This document shows positions 35,332 to 44,240 of a stretch of DNA of 64,000 bases, one piece after another. The translations under genes and the position numbers were made by a program. Numbering within the stretch: position 1 is the first letter of the stretch; each line of letters opens with the position of its first letter. A model generated the notes under the pieces. The model saw nothing but the letters and a program-made list of their open reading frames with translations. It did no database searches and was not told where the DNA came from. Source of the DNA: JAUWBF01 sp043815125 (GTDB lineage Bacteria; Verrucomicrobiota; Verrucomicrobiia; Opitutales; Opitutaceae); the NCBI GenBank assembly GCA_043815125.1, contig JBDRJH010000147.1, positions 1 through 64,000 of the forward strand, given 5' to 3'.

Positions 35332-36213
35332 TCAGAACAACTCGGGCTGGGAATAACGCCGCTGCGCCTCCGCCAACGCGCCACGCATCTCCATCTCGCC
35401 CAGGATGCCCAGCACCGCGTCAACGTCGGGCGGCACCGGCCGGCCCGGCTGCACCGGCAGGGCCAGATTCAGCGTGGTCAGCTTCAGATTGCGACGCAGG
35501 TCGTCCGCCCGCGCCGCGATCACCTCGCGGAAACGATCCGGCTTCACCGACGCGGCCGCCGCGATCAACCCCTCGATCGAGCCGTGCTCCAGCAACCACT
35601 TCACCGCCGTCTTCGGCCCCACGCCCGGCAGACCCGGGATGTTGTCCGAAACATCGCCGACCAGGGCCAGGTAATCGGCGATCACCGCCGGCGGCACCCC
35701 GAACTTCGCGACCACGCCCTCGGCGTCCATCGTGCGCCAACCCAGCTTCGGATTCGCCGACGGCGGCGGCAGCATGATCTTGATGCGGTCATTGACGATC
35801 TGGGCAAAGTCCTTGTCCGAGCTGACCACCAGCACCTCGTGTCCGGCCGTCGCCAGCGACACCGCCTCCGACGCCAGCAAATCATCGCTCTCGACCCCGT
35901 CCTGCTCGACCCCGACCAATCCCATCGCGCGGGTCAGCCGCTTGAGCACGGGGATTTGTTTTTCCAACGCCTCGGGCATCTCTTCGCGCTGGGCCTTGTA
36001 GTCGGGTAACAAGGCCAGCCGGTCCTGGGCGCCGCCAAGGTCGAAAAACACCAGCACGCCCTCGGGACGTTCCTGGTCGGTGAGCCGCCAGATCGACTTC
36101 ACCCAGCCATGCACCGCGTTGGTCGGAAAACCATCGGCGCGGGTCAGCTCGGGGATCGCGAAAAAACAACGGTAGGCGAGATTGAAGCCGTCGATGAGAA
36201 GCCACTTGGACAT
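35332..36213 (-). CDS. 5'-3' exonuclease (PolI N-terminal type)
   Basis: A 293-residue stand-alone 5' nuclease of the PolI/FEN family. It starts MSKWLLIDGFNLAYRCFFAI. Metal-site acidic residues appear in VLVFFDLGG, in VEQDGVESDDLLASEAV and in VVSSDKDFAQIV. The H3TH DNA-binding motif is ALVGDVSDNIPGLPGVGPKTA. It would remove RNA primers and flaps alongside DNA polymerase I. The start at 36213 was chosen because the frame further upstream crosses a terminator and adds non-family residues. Confidence 0.93.
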   Translation of the reverse strand: MSKWLLIDGFNLAYRCFFAIPELTRADGFPTNAVHGWVKSIWRLTDQERPEGVLVFFDLGGAQDRLALLPDYKAQREEMPEALEKQIPVLKRLTRAMGLVGVEQDGVESDDLLASEAVSLATAGHEVLVVSSDKDFAQIVNDRIKIMLPPPSANPKLGWRTMDAEGVVAKFGVPPAVIADYLALVGDVSDNIPGLPGVGPKTAVKWLLEHGSIEGLIAAAASVKPDRFREVIAARADDLRRNLKLTTLNLALPVQPGRPVPPDVDAVLGILGEMEMRGALAEAQRRYSQPELF

Positions 36214-36254
36214 GATGCGGAAAAGGTCTGGGGCAAAGTCGTTCGCAGGCAAAC

Positions 36255-36283
36255 AAAAGCCCCGGCCAAAACGGCCGGGGCTT
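36255..36283 (-). terminator. Terminator after the secretin gene
   Basis: A 12-bp stem (AAAGCCCCGGCC/GGCCGGGGCTTT) with a 5-base loop and a T-run in the minus direction. It separates the pilus-like cluster from the exonuclease gene. Confidence 0.85.
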
Positions 36284-36318
36284 TGCAATGGATCGCGGGA
36301 TCGGCCAAAGCCGCCCGT

Positions 36319-39063
36319 TTACTGACCGCGGATACGGGAGTCCGAACCGGCCGGGGTGACCACGCTGGGGTTCTGGAACATCGAGCTCGCGGAAACACCT
36401 TGCAGATTCTGCTTCTTGGGCGAACCACCGGGGCTGACGAGGTTGGCAGTGACGAAAATCAGCAGATTACGCTTGGAGGAAGTTTCCCCCTTGGATTGGA
36501 AGGCTCGGCCCAAGAACGGAATGTCGCCAAGCAAGGGAACCTTGTCGTTGACCTTCCGAACTTCTTCACGGGTCAAACCACCCATCACCAACGTGGCGCC
36601 GTCCCAAACCGTGACCTTGGTGCTAATCTCACGAACCGAGAAGATCGGCTGATAGAAGCCCGAGGGAACACTGACAGTAGTAAACCCGGAAATGGCCACG
36701 CTCTGGCCACCGTATTCAACGAAGCCCTCAAACTCGGTCACCTTGGGACGAAGATCGAGACTGATAGAGTAGTCGTCTTCCTCGACCGTCGGCGTCACGT
36801 TCAGTTCAACGCCTACATTCCGCGTGGTGAAGTCCTGCGGAGTGCCGGCAGTGATGCTAACGCCACCGGTGCCGTTGCCCGTGCTGACCTGACTTTGGAT
36901 TTCACCATAGCTTTGCGGGTAGCGTAGCTCTTGGGCAACCGCGATGTTGGCGGGGTTTCCTGACAGAACAGTCACCTTGGGAGCGCTCAGAAGATCGGAA
37001 CCCGAACTTTGAGAAAGGGCGCGCAACGTAGCTGTCACGTCAAAATCACCAAGGACCGCGCTAACGTTTAACAAATTAGCTGCACCGAGCCCAAGCTGAG
37101 CAGCACCTGGGATATTTGGCGTATTATTCAAAATAGGAGTCCTCTCGGTGTCTCCTGTGAAAAAATTCGGTGCAACAATGACACCCTCTGTATCCCCGAC
37201 TGAACCAGTAAAAGCTTCCGCCAATGAACGATTCACCGTATTGACGTTACGTCCGTTGGGAACGCCAGCAATTTGAGAGCCAGCGTTGCGATTACGCTGA
37301 GCAGCTCCCCACTGGACACCCAACTCCTCCAATGCGCCTTCCTGCACTTCCATGAACTTGGCTTCGATCTCCACCTGGCGAACATCGTTATAGCGGTTCA
37401 GGATGGCACGGATACGCTCAAGGTTGCGATTCGTTTGGGTGACGATGATGGAGGCGCCGTCATAGGCGAGACTGGAGCCAGGGGTGTTCGTGAAGTCGAC
37501 ACCAGCCTGCTGAAGGAAGGCCTGCAGCGAGGCACCCTCGCCTCCACCGCCACCACCACCGCCGCCGGCCGCGGGAGCGGGGGCAAACGGATCGGCCGAG
37601 GCCGCCGGGGCGGAAGTGCCGCCACCAATACCGGTCATACGGGTGACCGTCGAGCGGGTGACCGCAAAGAACTCGGTGGCGAGGTTGGCACCAGGGGCAT
37701 CACTGCTGGGACGAATGATCACAACATCGGTCTGAACCTCATATTCAAAGCCGGCATTGCTGACAATAAAGTCGAGGATGCGCTTGAGCGACATCGGGTT
37801 GCGCAGGGTGATGTTTACGCCCGGGTCCTTATTGGCCGGGTTCTGAAGCACAAAACTGACACCACGGGAACCGGTGGGTGATTGATCATACTCCTCACTG
37901 AGGGCACCCAGGGTGCTGATTACGCGCGTGAACTCGATATTGTTGGAGAAGTTCACACTCGGGATGATGATCGAGTCGAGCTTCCGCAAAAGCGCTTCGG
38001 AGTCAGAACGGTTCGCGTCGCCGAGGGAACTCCGGTCGGTATAGACCCCCGGACGCTGCCACGAGACCGCGACTTCCTGCAGAAGCTGGGCGCGGGTCTT
38101 TTCGCGGTTGAGGTTGCCGATCATGCCACGGTCCGTAGCGATACGCTTGAGAAAATACTTGGCGTCGGGGCTGTTGGGCTCCTCGGTTTCGAGCTCGCGG
38201 AAGGTTTCCTGCGCGCCGTCGAGATCACCGGCGATATACTGGCTGCGGCCCTTGGCGAGCAGCGCGGCGATCACCTGCTGGCTGCCGATAAACTCCGGGG
38301 AGGCCTCGGAAATGGGGGGCAAAGCGGGGTTGAGCGCGGCCTTGTTGATGCGAGCCTGCTGGGCATCGGCGGCCTTGGGGCTGGCATCAGGGGCCTTGCG
38401 ATAGGCCTCGAGAGCCGCGCGCGACTCGGGAATCTTGCCTTGCTCGAGCAGGCCTTGCGACTTGGCGAGCTGAACATCGAGGATGTCGTTCTGGATCGCG
38501 GTGATCTGCTTTTGGGTGAGGGTGTTGGCCGGCAGGGTGCGCTGGGTGGCCTCGAGGGAAGCGATGGCACCGTCGTAGTTGCCTTCGGCGGCCATCTTCT
38601 TGGCGGCGGCGCGCTGGGTCTTGGCGTCGGCGATCAGGGCCTCAATGCGGGCGGCCTCGTCGCGGGCGAGCGCCTCGGCGGTGGGCAGCTGTTCGGCCAC
38701 AGGAGCGGCCGAAGCGGCGGCGGCGGGCGCCACAGCGGCGGGCTGGTTGGGATTGTAGACCACCTCCACCGGCTCGGCGCTGGCGACCGGGGCAACCGGA
38801 GCGGCGGACTTGCCGGCCTGCTCGTTCACGCTGGCCAGCAGGCGCTGGACGGTGACGTCGTTGGGCGCGAGAGCCAGCAGCTGCTCGAAGTTGGCCTTGG
38901 CCGTGGCCAGGTCGCCGCTGTCGCGGGCGCGCAGGCCGTCCGCCATCAGGCGGATCTTGGTCTCGGTCTGGCTCTGCGCATTAATGGCGGGGACCGCCAC
39001 AGCCAGCAGCACCGGGGCGGCCAGCGAAACGAGGAGCGATTTGGGGAGCTTGGTGGTATTCAT
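36319..39063 (-). CDS. Secretin of the Amuc_1098 type
   Basis: A 914-residue outer-membrane secretin. It starts with a signal peptide (about residues 1-30). A TPR/coiled N-terminal part follows (about 30-330, several Ala-rich repeats such as SLEATQRTLPANTL). Periplasmic N-domains come next (about 330-620, MSLKRILDFIVSNAGFEYEV and RIRAILNRYNDVRQVEIEAK). The secretin barrel closes the protein (about 640-880; SAPKVTVLSGNPANI, TTVSVPSGFYQPIF, and VMGGLTREEVRKVNDKVPLL followed by GDIPFLG). It is the last gene of a cluster matching the Akkermansia Amuc_1098-1102 order. A Gly-run (about residues 495-505) and a low-GC stretch around 37040-37260 stand out. Confidence 0.9.
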   Translation of the reverse strand: MNTTKLPKSLLVSLAAPVLLAVAVPAINAQSQTETKIRLMADGLRARDSGDLATAKANFEQLLALAPNDVTVQRLLASVNEQAGKSAAPVAPVASAEPVEVVYNPNQPAAVAPAAAASAAPVAEQLPTAEALARDEAARIEALIADAKTQRAAAKKMAAEGNYDGAIASLEATQRTLPANTLTQKQITAIQNDILDVQLAKSQGLLEQGKIPESRAALEAYRKAPDASPKAADAQQARINKAALNPALPPISEASPEFIGSQQVIAALLAKGRSQYIAGDLDGAQETFRELETEEPNSPDAKYFLKRIATDRGMIGNLNREKTRAQLLQEVAVSWQRPGVYTDRSSLGDANRSDSEALLRKLDSIIIPSVNFSNNIEFTRVISTLGALSEEYDQSPTGSRGVSFVLQNPANKDPGVNITLRNPMSLKRILDFIVSNAGFEYEVQTDVVIIRPSSDAPGANLATEFFAVTRSTVTRMTGIGGGTSAPAASADPFAPAPAAGGGGGGGGGEGASLQAFLQQAGVDFTNTPGSSLAYDGASIIVTQTNRNLERIRAILNRYNDVRQVEIEAKFMEVQEGALEELGVQWGAAQRNRNAGSQIAGVPNGRNVNTVNRSLAEAFTGSVGDTEGVIVAPNFFTGDTERTPILNNTPNIPGAAQLGLGAANLLNVSAVLGDFDVTATLRALSQSSGSDLLSAPKVTVLSGNPANIAVAQELRYPQSYGEIQSQVSTGNGTGGVSITAGTPQDFTTRNVGVELNVTPTVEEDDYSISLDLRPKVTEFEGFVEYGGQSVAISGFTTVSVPSGFYQPIFSVREISTKVTVWDGATLVMGGLTREEVRKVNDKVPLLGDIPFLGRAFQSKGETSSKRNLLIFVTANLVSPGGSPKKQNLQGVSASSMFQNPSVVTPAGSDSRIRGQ

Positions 39064-39131
39064 CAGGGGATATAAAGGTGGGACAAAAGGGTTTTACGGA
39101 TTAAAAAACGACTCTAAAAACACGCATTGAA

Positions 39132-40061
39132 TTAGAAACCGGGAAAAATCCCCTCCGGCAGCGCGGGCGCGCTTTCGGAAGGGGCTTCGTCGGTCATGTC
39201 CGCGGCGGGTGCGGATGCGGCCGGGGCCGGCACGCTGAGCGTCTCGGTCTTAGGCTCGGTCAGGGTGCCTCCCGACTTGGTGATGGTCACCGCGGGAGGC
39301 TCGGTCTGGATGGAATCGATGACAAAGGTGTTCTCACCGACGGTGAAGGTGGCTCCCGCCTCGAGCTCGCGAGTGGACTCCTCACCGGCGACCTGGATGA
39401 CCACGGAGGGGTCGGCCTCGACCAGGCGCTTGGTGCTGCTGAGGTCGGTCTCCTTGCCGCTCTTGAGGTCGCGAACCCGGGCGGTGGCGACGGTGTAGAC
39501 GACCGGCTGGCCGTCGACGGTCTCACGCACAACCTCGGCGGAGAACTTGACGATCTCCATGTTGAGCGCGGGGATCTGCTTGCCGGTGGTGCCGATAATG
39601 GTCTCGCCGGTGAGTTCGTTGAGGAAGTTGCCCCGGGCATCCGCGCCGGTGCCGATGTAGCCGACCAGCTGGATTGGGAAGGGATATTGCACGACCTTGA
39701 CGAGGCTGACGCCGAAGGGTTCCTCGACCACGACCTCGACAACCTCAACTTTGGGGCGCTCGGGTGGGGTGACGGTGAACTGCTTGGTCTCGGTGTTGTA
39801 ATAGATCACCGGCGGGGTGAACACGTCGTAGACCCAGTCTTGGCCACGCTCAAGCGAGGTGGCGTCGGGCCAGGGAAGGGCCTCGGAAATGTTGGCGGCC
39901 GGCAGGGGCTCGGGAGCGTAGGCCGGGCCGGAGGAGGGCGCGTCGACGTCGCCGTCGAGCTTGGCCAGCTGGCCCTGCTGCGTGAACGCCCAAACACAGG
40001 CGCCCGCGAACAGCAACCCGCCGGCACCGAGAAAGATTTTGTCGGAAACTGGGGTAGACAT
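39132..40061 (-). CDS. Amuc_1099-type pilus-cluster protein
   Basis: A 309-residue bitopic protein with one N-terminal helix (about residues 9-26, IFLGAGGLLFAGACVWAF) and a periplasmic region. That region repeats a WVYDVFTPPVIYYNTETKQF type segment and beta-rich parts (FPIQLVGYIGTGADARGNFL, ATFTVGENTFVIDSIQTEPP). It lies between the PilO-like gene and the secretin, the place of Amuc_1099 in Akkermansia and of PilP in type IV pilus operons. It may connect the inner-membrane part to the secretin. The identification is by synteny and general architecture. Confidence 0.75.
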   Translation of the reverse strand: MSTPVSDKIFLGAGGLLFAGACVWAFTQQGQLAKLDGDVDAPSSGPAYAPEPLPAANISEALPWPDATSLERGQDWVYDVFTPPVIYYNTETKQFTVTPPERPKVEVVEVVVEEPFGVSLVKVVQYPFPIQLVGYIGTGADARGNFLNELTGETIIGTTGKQIPALNMEIVKFSAEVVRETVDGQPVVYTVATARVRDLKSGKETDLSSTKRLVEADPSVVIQVAGEESTRELEAGATFTVGENTFVIDSIQTEPPAVTITKSGGTLTEPKTETLSVPAPAASAPAADMTDEAPSESAPALPEGIFPGF

Positions 40062-40062
40062 G

Positions 40063-41082
40063 TCAGGAGTTCTCTTGGTTCTCGTCGGCGCTCTTTTCGA
40101 CCAGGTTGATGTATTCGATGGTCACCGTGAACTTGGAGCGGACTTGGTCCACGATGGGCTTGGCCGCATCAGCGGCGGGCGTCTCGGTGGTCGCGGCCGC
40201 GCCGCCAAAGAGGGCGCTGAGAGAGTTCGCGGCCGAGGACTGGGAGCGGCGGTTCGAAGCATCGGTTTTGTTGGCAACAGGCTCGACCTCGACGCTGCGC
40301 ACAACGAGGGGCAGCTTGAAGGTGGCGATCTCGTTGAGGAAACCACGCAGGGAGCCGGTGTAACCGATGAAGCTGAGCTTGAAGGCGGTCGTCTCCACAA
40401 AGCCGGGGACGGCGGCGGTCATGCGGGAGTCGATGGCGAAGAAGTCGCTCTCGGGGCTGTTGGCGGTGTTGCCTCCGCCGGCGCCCCGGGTGTTCGAGGT
40501 GTTCTGCGCGACGGGAGCGGCGCCGGGGGCGACCGGGCGATTGCGCTGGAGGGCGACGAGTTCCTGCGGGGCCGCTTCCAGGAGGGTGGTCAACAGATAC
40601 TCCGCGACCAGACGCTGGCGATGGACCTGAGGGATGAGATCACGCTCGGGACCGGTGCTGACGTGGGTCTGGAAACCGAAACGGGTGCCGGCCGGGATGG
40701 CGACTCCGGCGGACTCGGCGGCGGCGCGCATCGACTCGACGAAGTTGGCGATGTCGAAGTAGGCCTCGGTCGGCCCGACGGGGGGCACGGAGGTCTGCAC
40801 ACGCTCGGCAAACTCGCCGCGGCCCTTGAGCGCGGCCTGCATGGTCGCGAGGAGCTCCTCGGAGCGCGCGAGGTCGGCCTTGGCGGCCTCGACGTTTTCC
40901 GCGGAGGGGAACGGGTTGCGCTGGGTGTAGCCGGAGAGGGCCTGGGACTTTTGCCGCACATCTCGCTCGGCGGTGGCGACCTTGCCAAGCGTGAGATAGA
41001 GCAGCACGCCCGCACCGAGGGCGACGAGCAGCAGCAGCGAGACGGTTAGGGTAAATACAGGGTGGGACTTGAGCCGAGCCAT
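40063..41082 (-). CDS. Amuc_1100/PilO-like pilus-associated protein
   Basis: A 339-residue protein with a single N-terminal helix (about residues 9-32), a coiled-coil segment (KVATAERDVRQKSQALSGYT to about 90) and two ferredoxin-like halves (TEAYFDIANFVESMRAAAES; FKLSFIGYTGSLRGFLNEIA). This is the PilO-like architecture of Amuc_1100, the Akkermansia outer-surface protein reported to act on host TLR2. An Asn/Gly-rich linker sits around 190-210. It is 12 bp after the PilM-PilN gene and one base before the Amuc_1099-type gene. Sequence identity to Amuc_1100 cannot be judged here. Confidence 0.8.
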   Translation of the reverse strand: MARLKSHPVFTLTVSLLLLVALGAGVLLYLTLGKVATAERDVRQKSQALSGYTQRNPFPSAENVEAAKADLARSEELLATMQAALKGRGEFAERVQTSVPPVGPTEAYFDIANFVESMRAAAESAGVAIPAGTRFGFQTHVSTGPERDLIPQVHRQRLVAEYLLTTLLEAAPQELVALQRNRPVAPGAAPVAQNTSNTRGAGGGNTANSPESDFFAIDSRMTAAVPGFVETTAFKLSFIGYTGSLRGFLNEIATFKLPLVVRSVEVEPVANKTDASNRRSQSSAANSLSALFGGAAATTETPAADAAKPIVDQVRSKFTVTIEYINLVEKSADENQENS

Positions 41083-41094
41083 AGGGGAAGGGGA

Positions 41095-42807
41095 TCAGAG
41101 GGGGCGTTGGGGATCGACCACGAGAACGAAATCGAAGCGGAGGATGCCGGGTTGGTCGGCGTTGTAGCTGTCGTTCTCGATCGCCGAGATGAAGCGCGAT
41201 CCGACAAAGCTCTCGAGCAGGGTCTTCACACGCTCATAGGAGTCCTGGCTGACGCGGGAAACGGGGTTGTTGTAATCCATCAACCGACCGCTGACCTGCA
41301 GGCGAATGATCTCGGGGGCCTTGGCCTCGCCGTCTTCGGTGGGTTCGACGGCTCCGCCGCCAAACAGTCCGCCGGATTGGGAAGCCACGGGCTTGGCCTC
41401 CGGGCGCTGGACCTTGAGCTGCTCAATCCAGACGTCACCGACCGAGTGAAGTCGGTCCTGCAGGTCGGTGAGGAAGTTGATCCAGTTGGCCTTGCTCTCG
41501 ACAAGCGAGCGGATGGCCTCGACTTGCTCGCGGGCCTGTTGGATTTGCTCGCGGTTCTGCTCGAGGCGCGACTGGTTCTGCTGGAAGGGAGCGGTGGCCT
41601 GCTCGTAGGCGCGGGCCTCGGACTGGTAGGCTGAGAGCAGACGCTGCGATTGCAGCAGGGGCGGGATAAAGACCAGGGCGGCCAGCGCGGCGGCGGCGAT
41701 GAGCAGGGGCTGGCGGCGGCGGAAGGCGAGCTTTTCGCCGATGGAGGGAGGCAGGAGGCTGAAGGCGCTCTCTCCCTTCGCTGGCGCGACGGCCAGACCG
41801 ATCATACCGGCGAGCACGGACGTGCACTCCGAGGCCTCGCCGGCGGCGGGGCCGACGGTGACGTTGCGCAAGGGGTCGAGCCGCTCGACCGGCATCTTGA
41901 GGCGCTCGCTCAACAGCGAGGCGGCGTTGTCAATCAGCGAACCGCCGCCGCTGAGATAGACCGCGACGGGTTGCTCGGCTCCGCTCTGACGGCGGTAGTT
42001 GACGGTGGAACGGGTGATCTCGAGTTGCAGTCGGCCGACAAAGGACTGCACGGCGTTGGCCACGGCGGTGCGGGCGGGCGAGGTCGCGGGCAGCTCGCTG
42101 GTGCCGCTCAGCACCTGGACCTTCAGCGACTCGCTGTGAGCGAAGTCCTGCTTGATCTCCTCGGCGATGGACTGGGTGATGGTGTTGCCGGCGAGCGGAA
42201 TGGTGCGGATGAAGAAGCGCTGGTTCTCAACAAAGAGCAGGTTGGTCGAGCGCGCGCCGATGTCGACGACGAGCACGCTGTCGGTGATCTCCGGGTAATT
42301 GTAACGAAAGCAGCGCAGCAGGGCTACGCTGGAGGAGGATACCTGCTGGACGGTGAGTCCGGAGCCGCCGACGGCGGCACAGGCGTTTTCGACCACATCC
42401 AGCTTGGCCGCGCCAAGCATGACCTCGAGATCGAGTCCGTCATCGGCGACGGTGACATGATCCCAGACGACCTCGCTGAGCGGATAGGGAATGTTTTGCT
42501 GCGCCTCGAACTGAAAGATTTTGGCGCGCTTCGATTTCTCGACCGCGGGGGTCTTGATAAACTTGCTGAGGGTCTGATGGCCGGGAAGTCCGATGATCAC
42601 GGGGCCCTCCAGCTTGGCCCTCTGGGTCAATTCGCCCAGGGACTGGGTCAGCATTTGATCCCATTTGCCTTCGAGCGCGGCGTCGGGGTTGAACGTTTCG
42701 ATGGCGAACTTCTCCAGGGAGAGCCGACCGGACTTGTCGCTTTGAATTAAACCGCAAGCGACGTGGCCGGCGCCACAGTCTACGGCGAGAACACGAGGGG
42801 ATGACAT
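41095..42807 (-). CDS. PilM-PilN fusion protein (Amuc_1101-type)
   Basis: A 570-residue protein joining two pilus platform parts. Residues 1-360 form an actin-like PilM domain (VLAVDCGAGHVACGLIQSD, VLVVDIGARSTNLLFVENQR, VAVYLSGGGSLIDN), including the pilus-type NIPYPLSEVVWDH segment. A helix (about 370-388) is followed by a coiled coil rich in Gln and Glu (about 395-445) and a PilN-like ferredoxin domain to the end. In type IV pili PilM and PilN are separate and bind each other; here they are covalently linked. The start is ATG 42807 (MSSPRVLAVD). Confidence 0.88.
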   Translation of the reverse strand: MSSPRVLAVDCGAGHVACGLIQSDKSGRLSLEKFAIETFNPDAALEGKWDQMLTQSLGELTQRAKLEGPVIIGLPGHQTLSKFIKTPAVEKSKRAKIFQFEAQQNIPYPLSEVVWDHVTVADDGLDLEVMLGAAKLDVVENACAAVGGSGLTVQQVSSSSVALLRCFRYNYPEITDSVLVVDIGARSTNLLFVENQRFFIRTIPLAGNTITQSIAEEIKQDFAHSESLKVQVLSGTSELPATSPARTAVANAVQSFVGRLQLEITRSTVNYRRQSGAEQPVAVYLSGGGSLIDNAASLLSERLKMPVERLDPLRNVTVGPAAGEASECTSVLAGMIGLAVAPAKGESAFSLLPPSIGEKLAFRRRQPLLIAAAALAALVFIPPLLQSQRLLSAYQSEARAYEQATAPFQQNQSRLEQNREQIQQAREQVEAIRSLVESKANWINFLTDLQDRLHSVGDVWIEQLKVQRPEAKPVASQSGGLFGGGAVEPTEDGEAKAPEIIRLQVSGRLMDYNNPVSRVSQDSYERVKTLLESFVGSRFISAIENDSYNADQPGILRFDFVLVVDPQRPL

Positions 42808-42894
42808 AGGGGAGACGGAGTCGATTTCACATGTGCCCAGTTGCAGCAAGAAGAAACTTGCCGGCGGGCCGGGAGGAGGTGCGCCGGGGCTGAA

Positions 42895-43518
42895 TCAGCG
42901 CTCGATGCGGATAAAGGAAGGAGCCGGCTTGCCGGAAGTGAAGGCAAAGGGCGTGAGGTATTGCGGCTGGAGAATGCCGTCGTTCACACCACCTTCGGAG
43001 GATGCCCGCGACTGAAAGGCCTGAAGCGAGGCGGGCGTGGTGAACGCGTTGGAGAAACTCTTGCGGGAGGGCGGCTGCTGCTTTCCCTCGGCTTCGATAT
43101 CGATGGAGTAATACTTGGCGTCCCCGCGGATGCCGTCGCGCTTCACAACCTCGTGCGGAAGGTAAAAGCGGAAAAAAGCTTTGCCCTGCTCCAGGGCGAC
43201 GGCCTCGGCCGAGGCCCGGTAGAAATCAAATCCGTTCTTGGATTTGTCCACGGTGTTCTCAATGCCGAGGTTCAACGTGACCCGGACACGATCAACATGG
43301 CGGTCGCTGCCACGCGGATCGGCGGGCTTGGCATCGACTTCGATGGCGACCTCATACCAGCTCTCGCCGGGACCGAGACCACGCACATTGGAGTCAAAAC
43401 GGATGTTGGAGACCTCGACCAAAACCGGTTCCGCCGGAGTCTGGGCACCGAGCCGGCCGAGACCGGCACCCAAAAGGAACAACGACAGACCAACACGAAG
43501 GGGAGTAAGCAGTTTCAT
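42895..43518 (-). CDS. Amuc_1102-type exported protein, first gene of the pilus-like cluster
   Basis: A 207-residue protein with a signal peptide (MKLLTPLRVGLSLFLLGAGL, cleavage probably after LGAQ). A beta-sandwich-like domain has VLVEVSNIRFDSNVRGLGPG, SWYEVAIEVDAKP and FFRFYLPHEVVKRDGIRGDA. Its position before pilM matches Amuc_1102 in the Akkermansia locus. The role is unknown. The start at 43518 gives a clean signal peptide. A hairpin sits directly upstream of the start codon. Confidence 0.75.
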   Translation of the reverse strand: MKLLTPLRVGLSLFLLGAGLGRLGAQTPAEPVLVEVSNIRFDSNVRGLGPGESWYEVAIEVDAKPADPRGSDRHVDRVRVTLNLGIENTVDKSKNGFDFYRASAEAVALEQGKAFFRFYLPHEVVKRDGIRGDAKYYSIDIEAEGKQQPPSRKSFSNAFTTPASLQAFQSRASSEGGVNDGILQPQYLTPFAFTSGKPAPSFIRIER

Positions 43519-43555
43519 AGGGGTGAAGCACAAAACCATTGTGCAAGCTTCCCCT
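43519..43555 (-). promoter_or_regulatory. Imperfect leader hairpin at the start of the pilus-like operon
   Basis: GCACAA/TTGTGC forms the inner 6-bp stem with a 5-base loop. GAA/TTC and AGGG/CCCT extend it after small bulges. The hairpin ends one base before the start codon of the Amuc_1102-type gene, so it could mask the ribosome binding region. Confidence 0.35.
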
Positions 43556-43629
43556 GTCGTCACGCTTAAAGATGCACCGTCGCACATGAACTTTATCCAT
43601 ACGCGAAGGCATCCCAACACCCGCTTCAA

Positions 43630-44127
43630 GTGCCCGTCCTCGACCACAAAATCGCCGTCCTCGTCTTCATTGAAAACACCGCGGGACAACAACTGCTCCT
43701 GCTGCGCAACAAGGCGCCAAACATCGGCACCTGGAGCCCGATCGGCGGCAAGCTCGAACGCGGGATCGGCGAGTCGCCGTTCGAATGCGCCGTGCGCGAG
43801 ACCCGCGAGGAGACCGGCCTTGAGATCACCACCGCCGACCTGCACCTCTTCGCCATGATCGCGGAAAAAGCCTATGAGGGCTCCTCGCACTGGCTGTTGT
43901 TTCTCTTCCGCTGCCGCAAACCCATCGCGACCCTTCCGCCTCCCATTGAGGAAGGACGCTTCGGGTTCTTTTCCCGCGCCGAAGTCGACACCCTCCCCCT
44001 CCCCGCGACGGACCGCCAGGCGCTCTGGCAGATTCACGATCAACACCGCGACCGCTTCGTCGCGTTGAGAGCCGACTGCGATCCACACCACGAACTGATC
44101 GTTCACGTCGAACAAACGACCGGATGA
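43630..44127 (+). CDS. Nudix hydrolase
   Basis: A 165-residue Nudix protein. The Nudix box is GGKLERGIGESPFECAVRET followed by REETGLEI (GX5EX7REUXEEXGU), with all catalytic glutamates in place. Preceding SPIGG and the small MutT-like fold suggest a nucleotide-diphosphate or 8-oxo-dGTP-type substrate, but the substrate is not predictable. The start is GTG at 43630, divergent from the pilus-like operon. Confidence 0.9.
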   Translation: MPVLDHKIAVLVFIENTAGQQLLLLRNKAPNIGTWSPIGGKLERGIGESPFECAVRETREETGLEITTADLHLFAMIAEKAYEGSSHWLLFLFRCRKPIATLPPPIEEGRFGFFSRAEVDTLPLPATDRQALWQIHDQHRDRFVALRADCDPHHELIVHVEQTTG

Positions 44128-44240
44128 AGAAAATCGATTGGCAATCATGAGCCTACCGCATTGATCGCCGACTAATCGCACTTGATTTATTGATTCAGGG
44201 ACCAGAAAACCAACCTTCCACCCGACCAAACGACTTTCCC

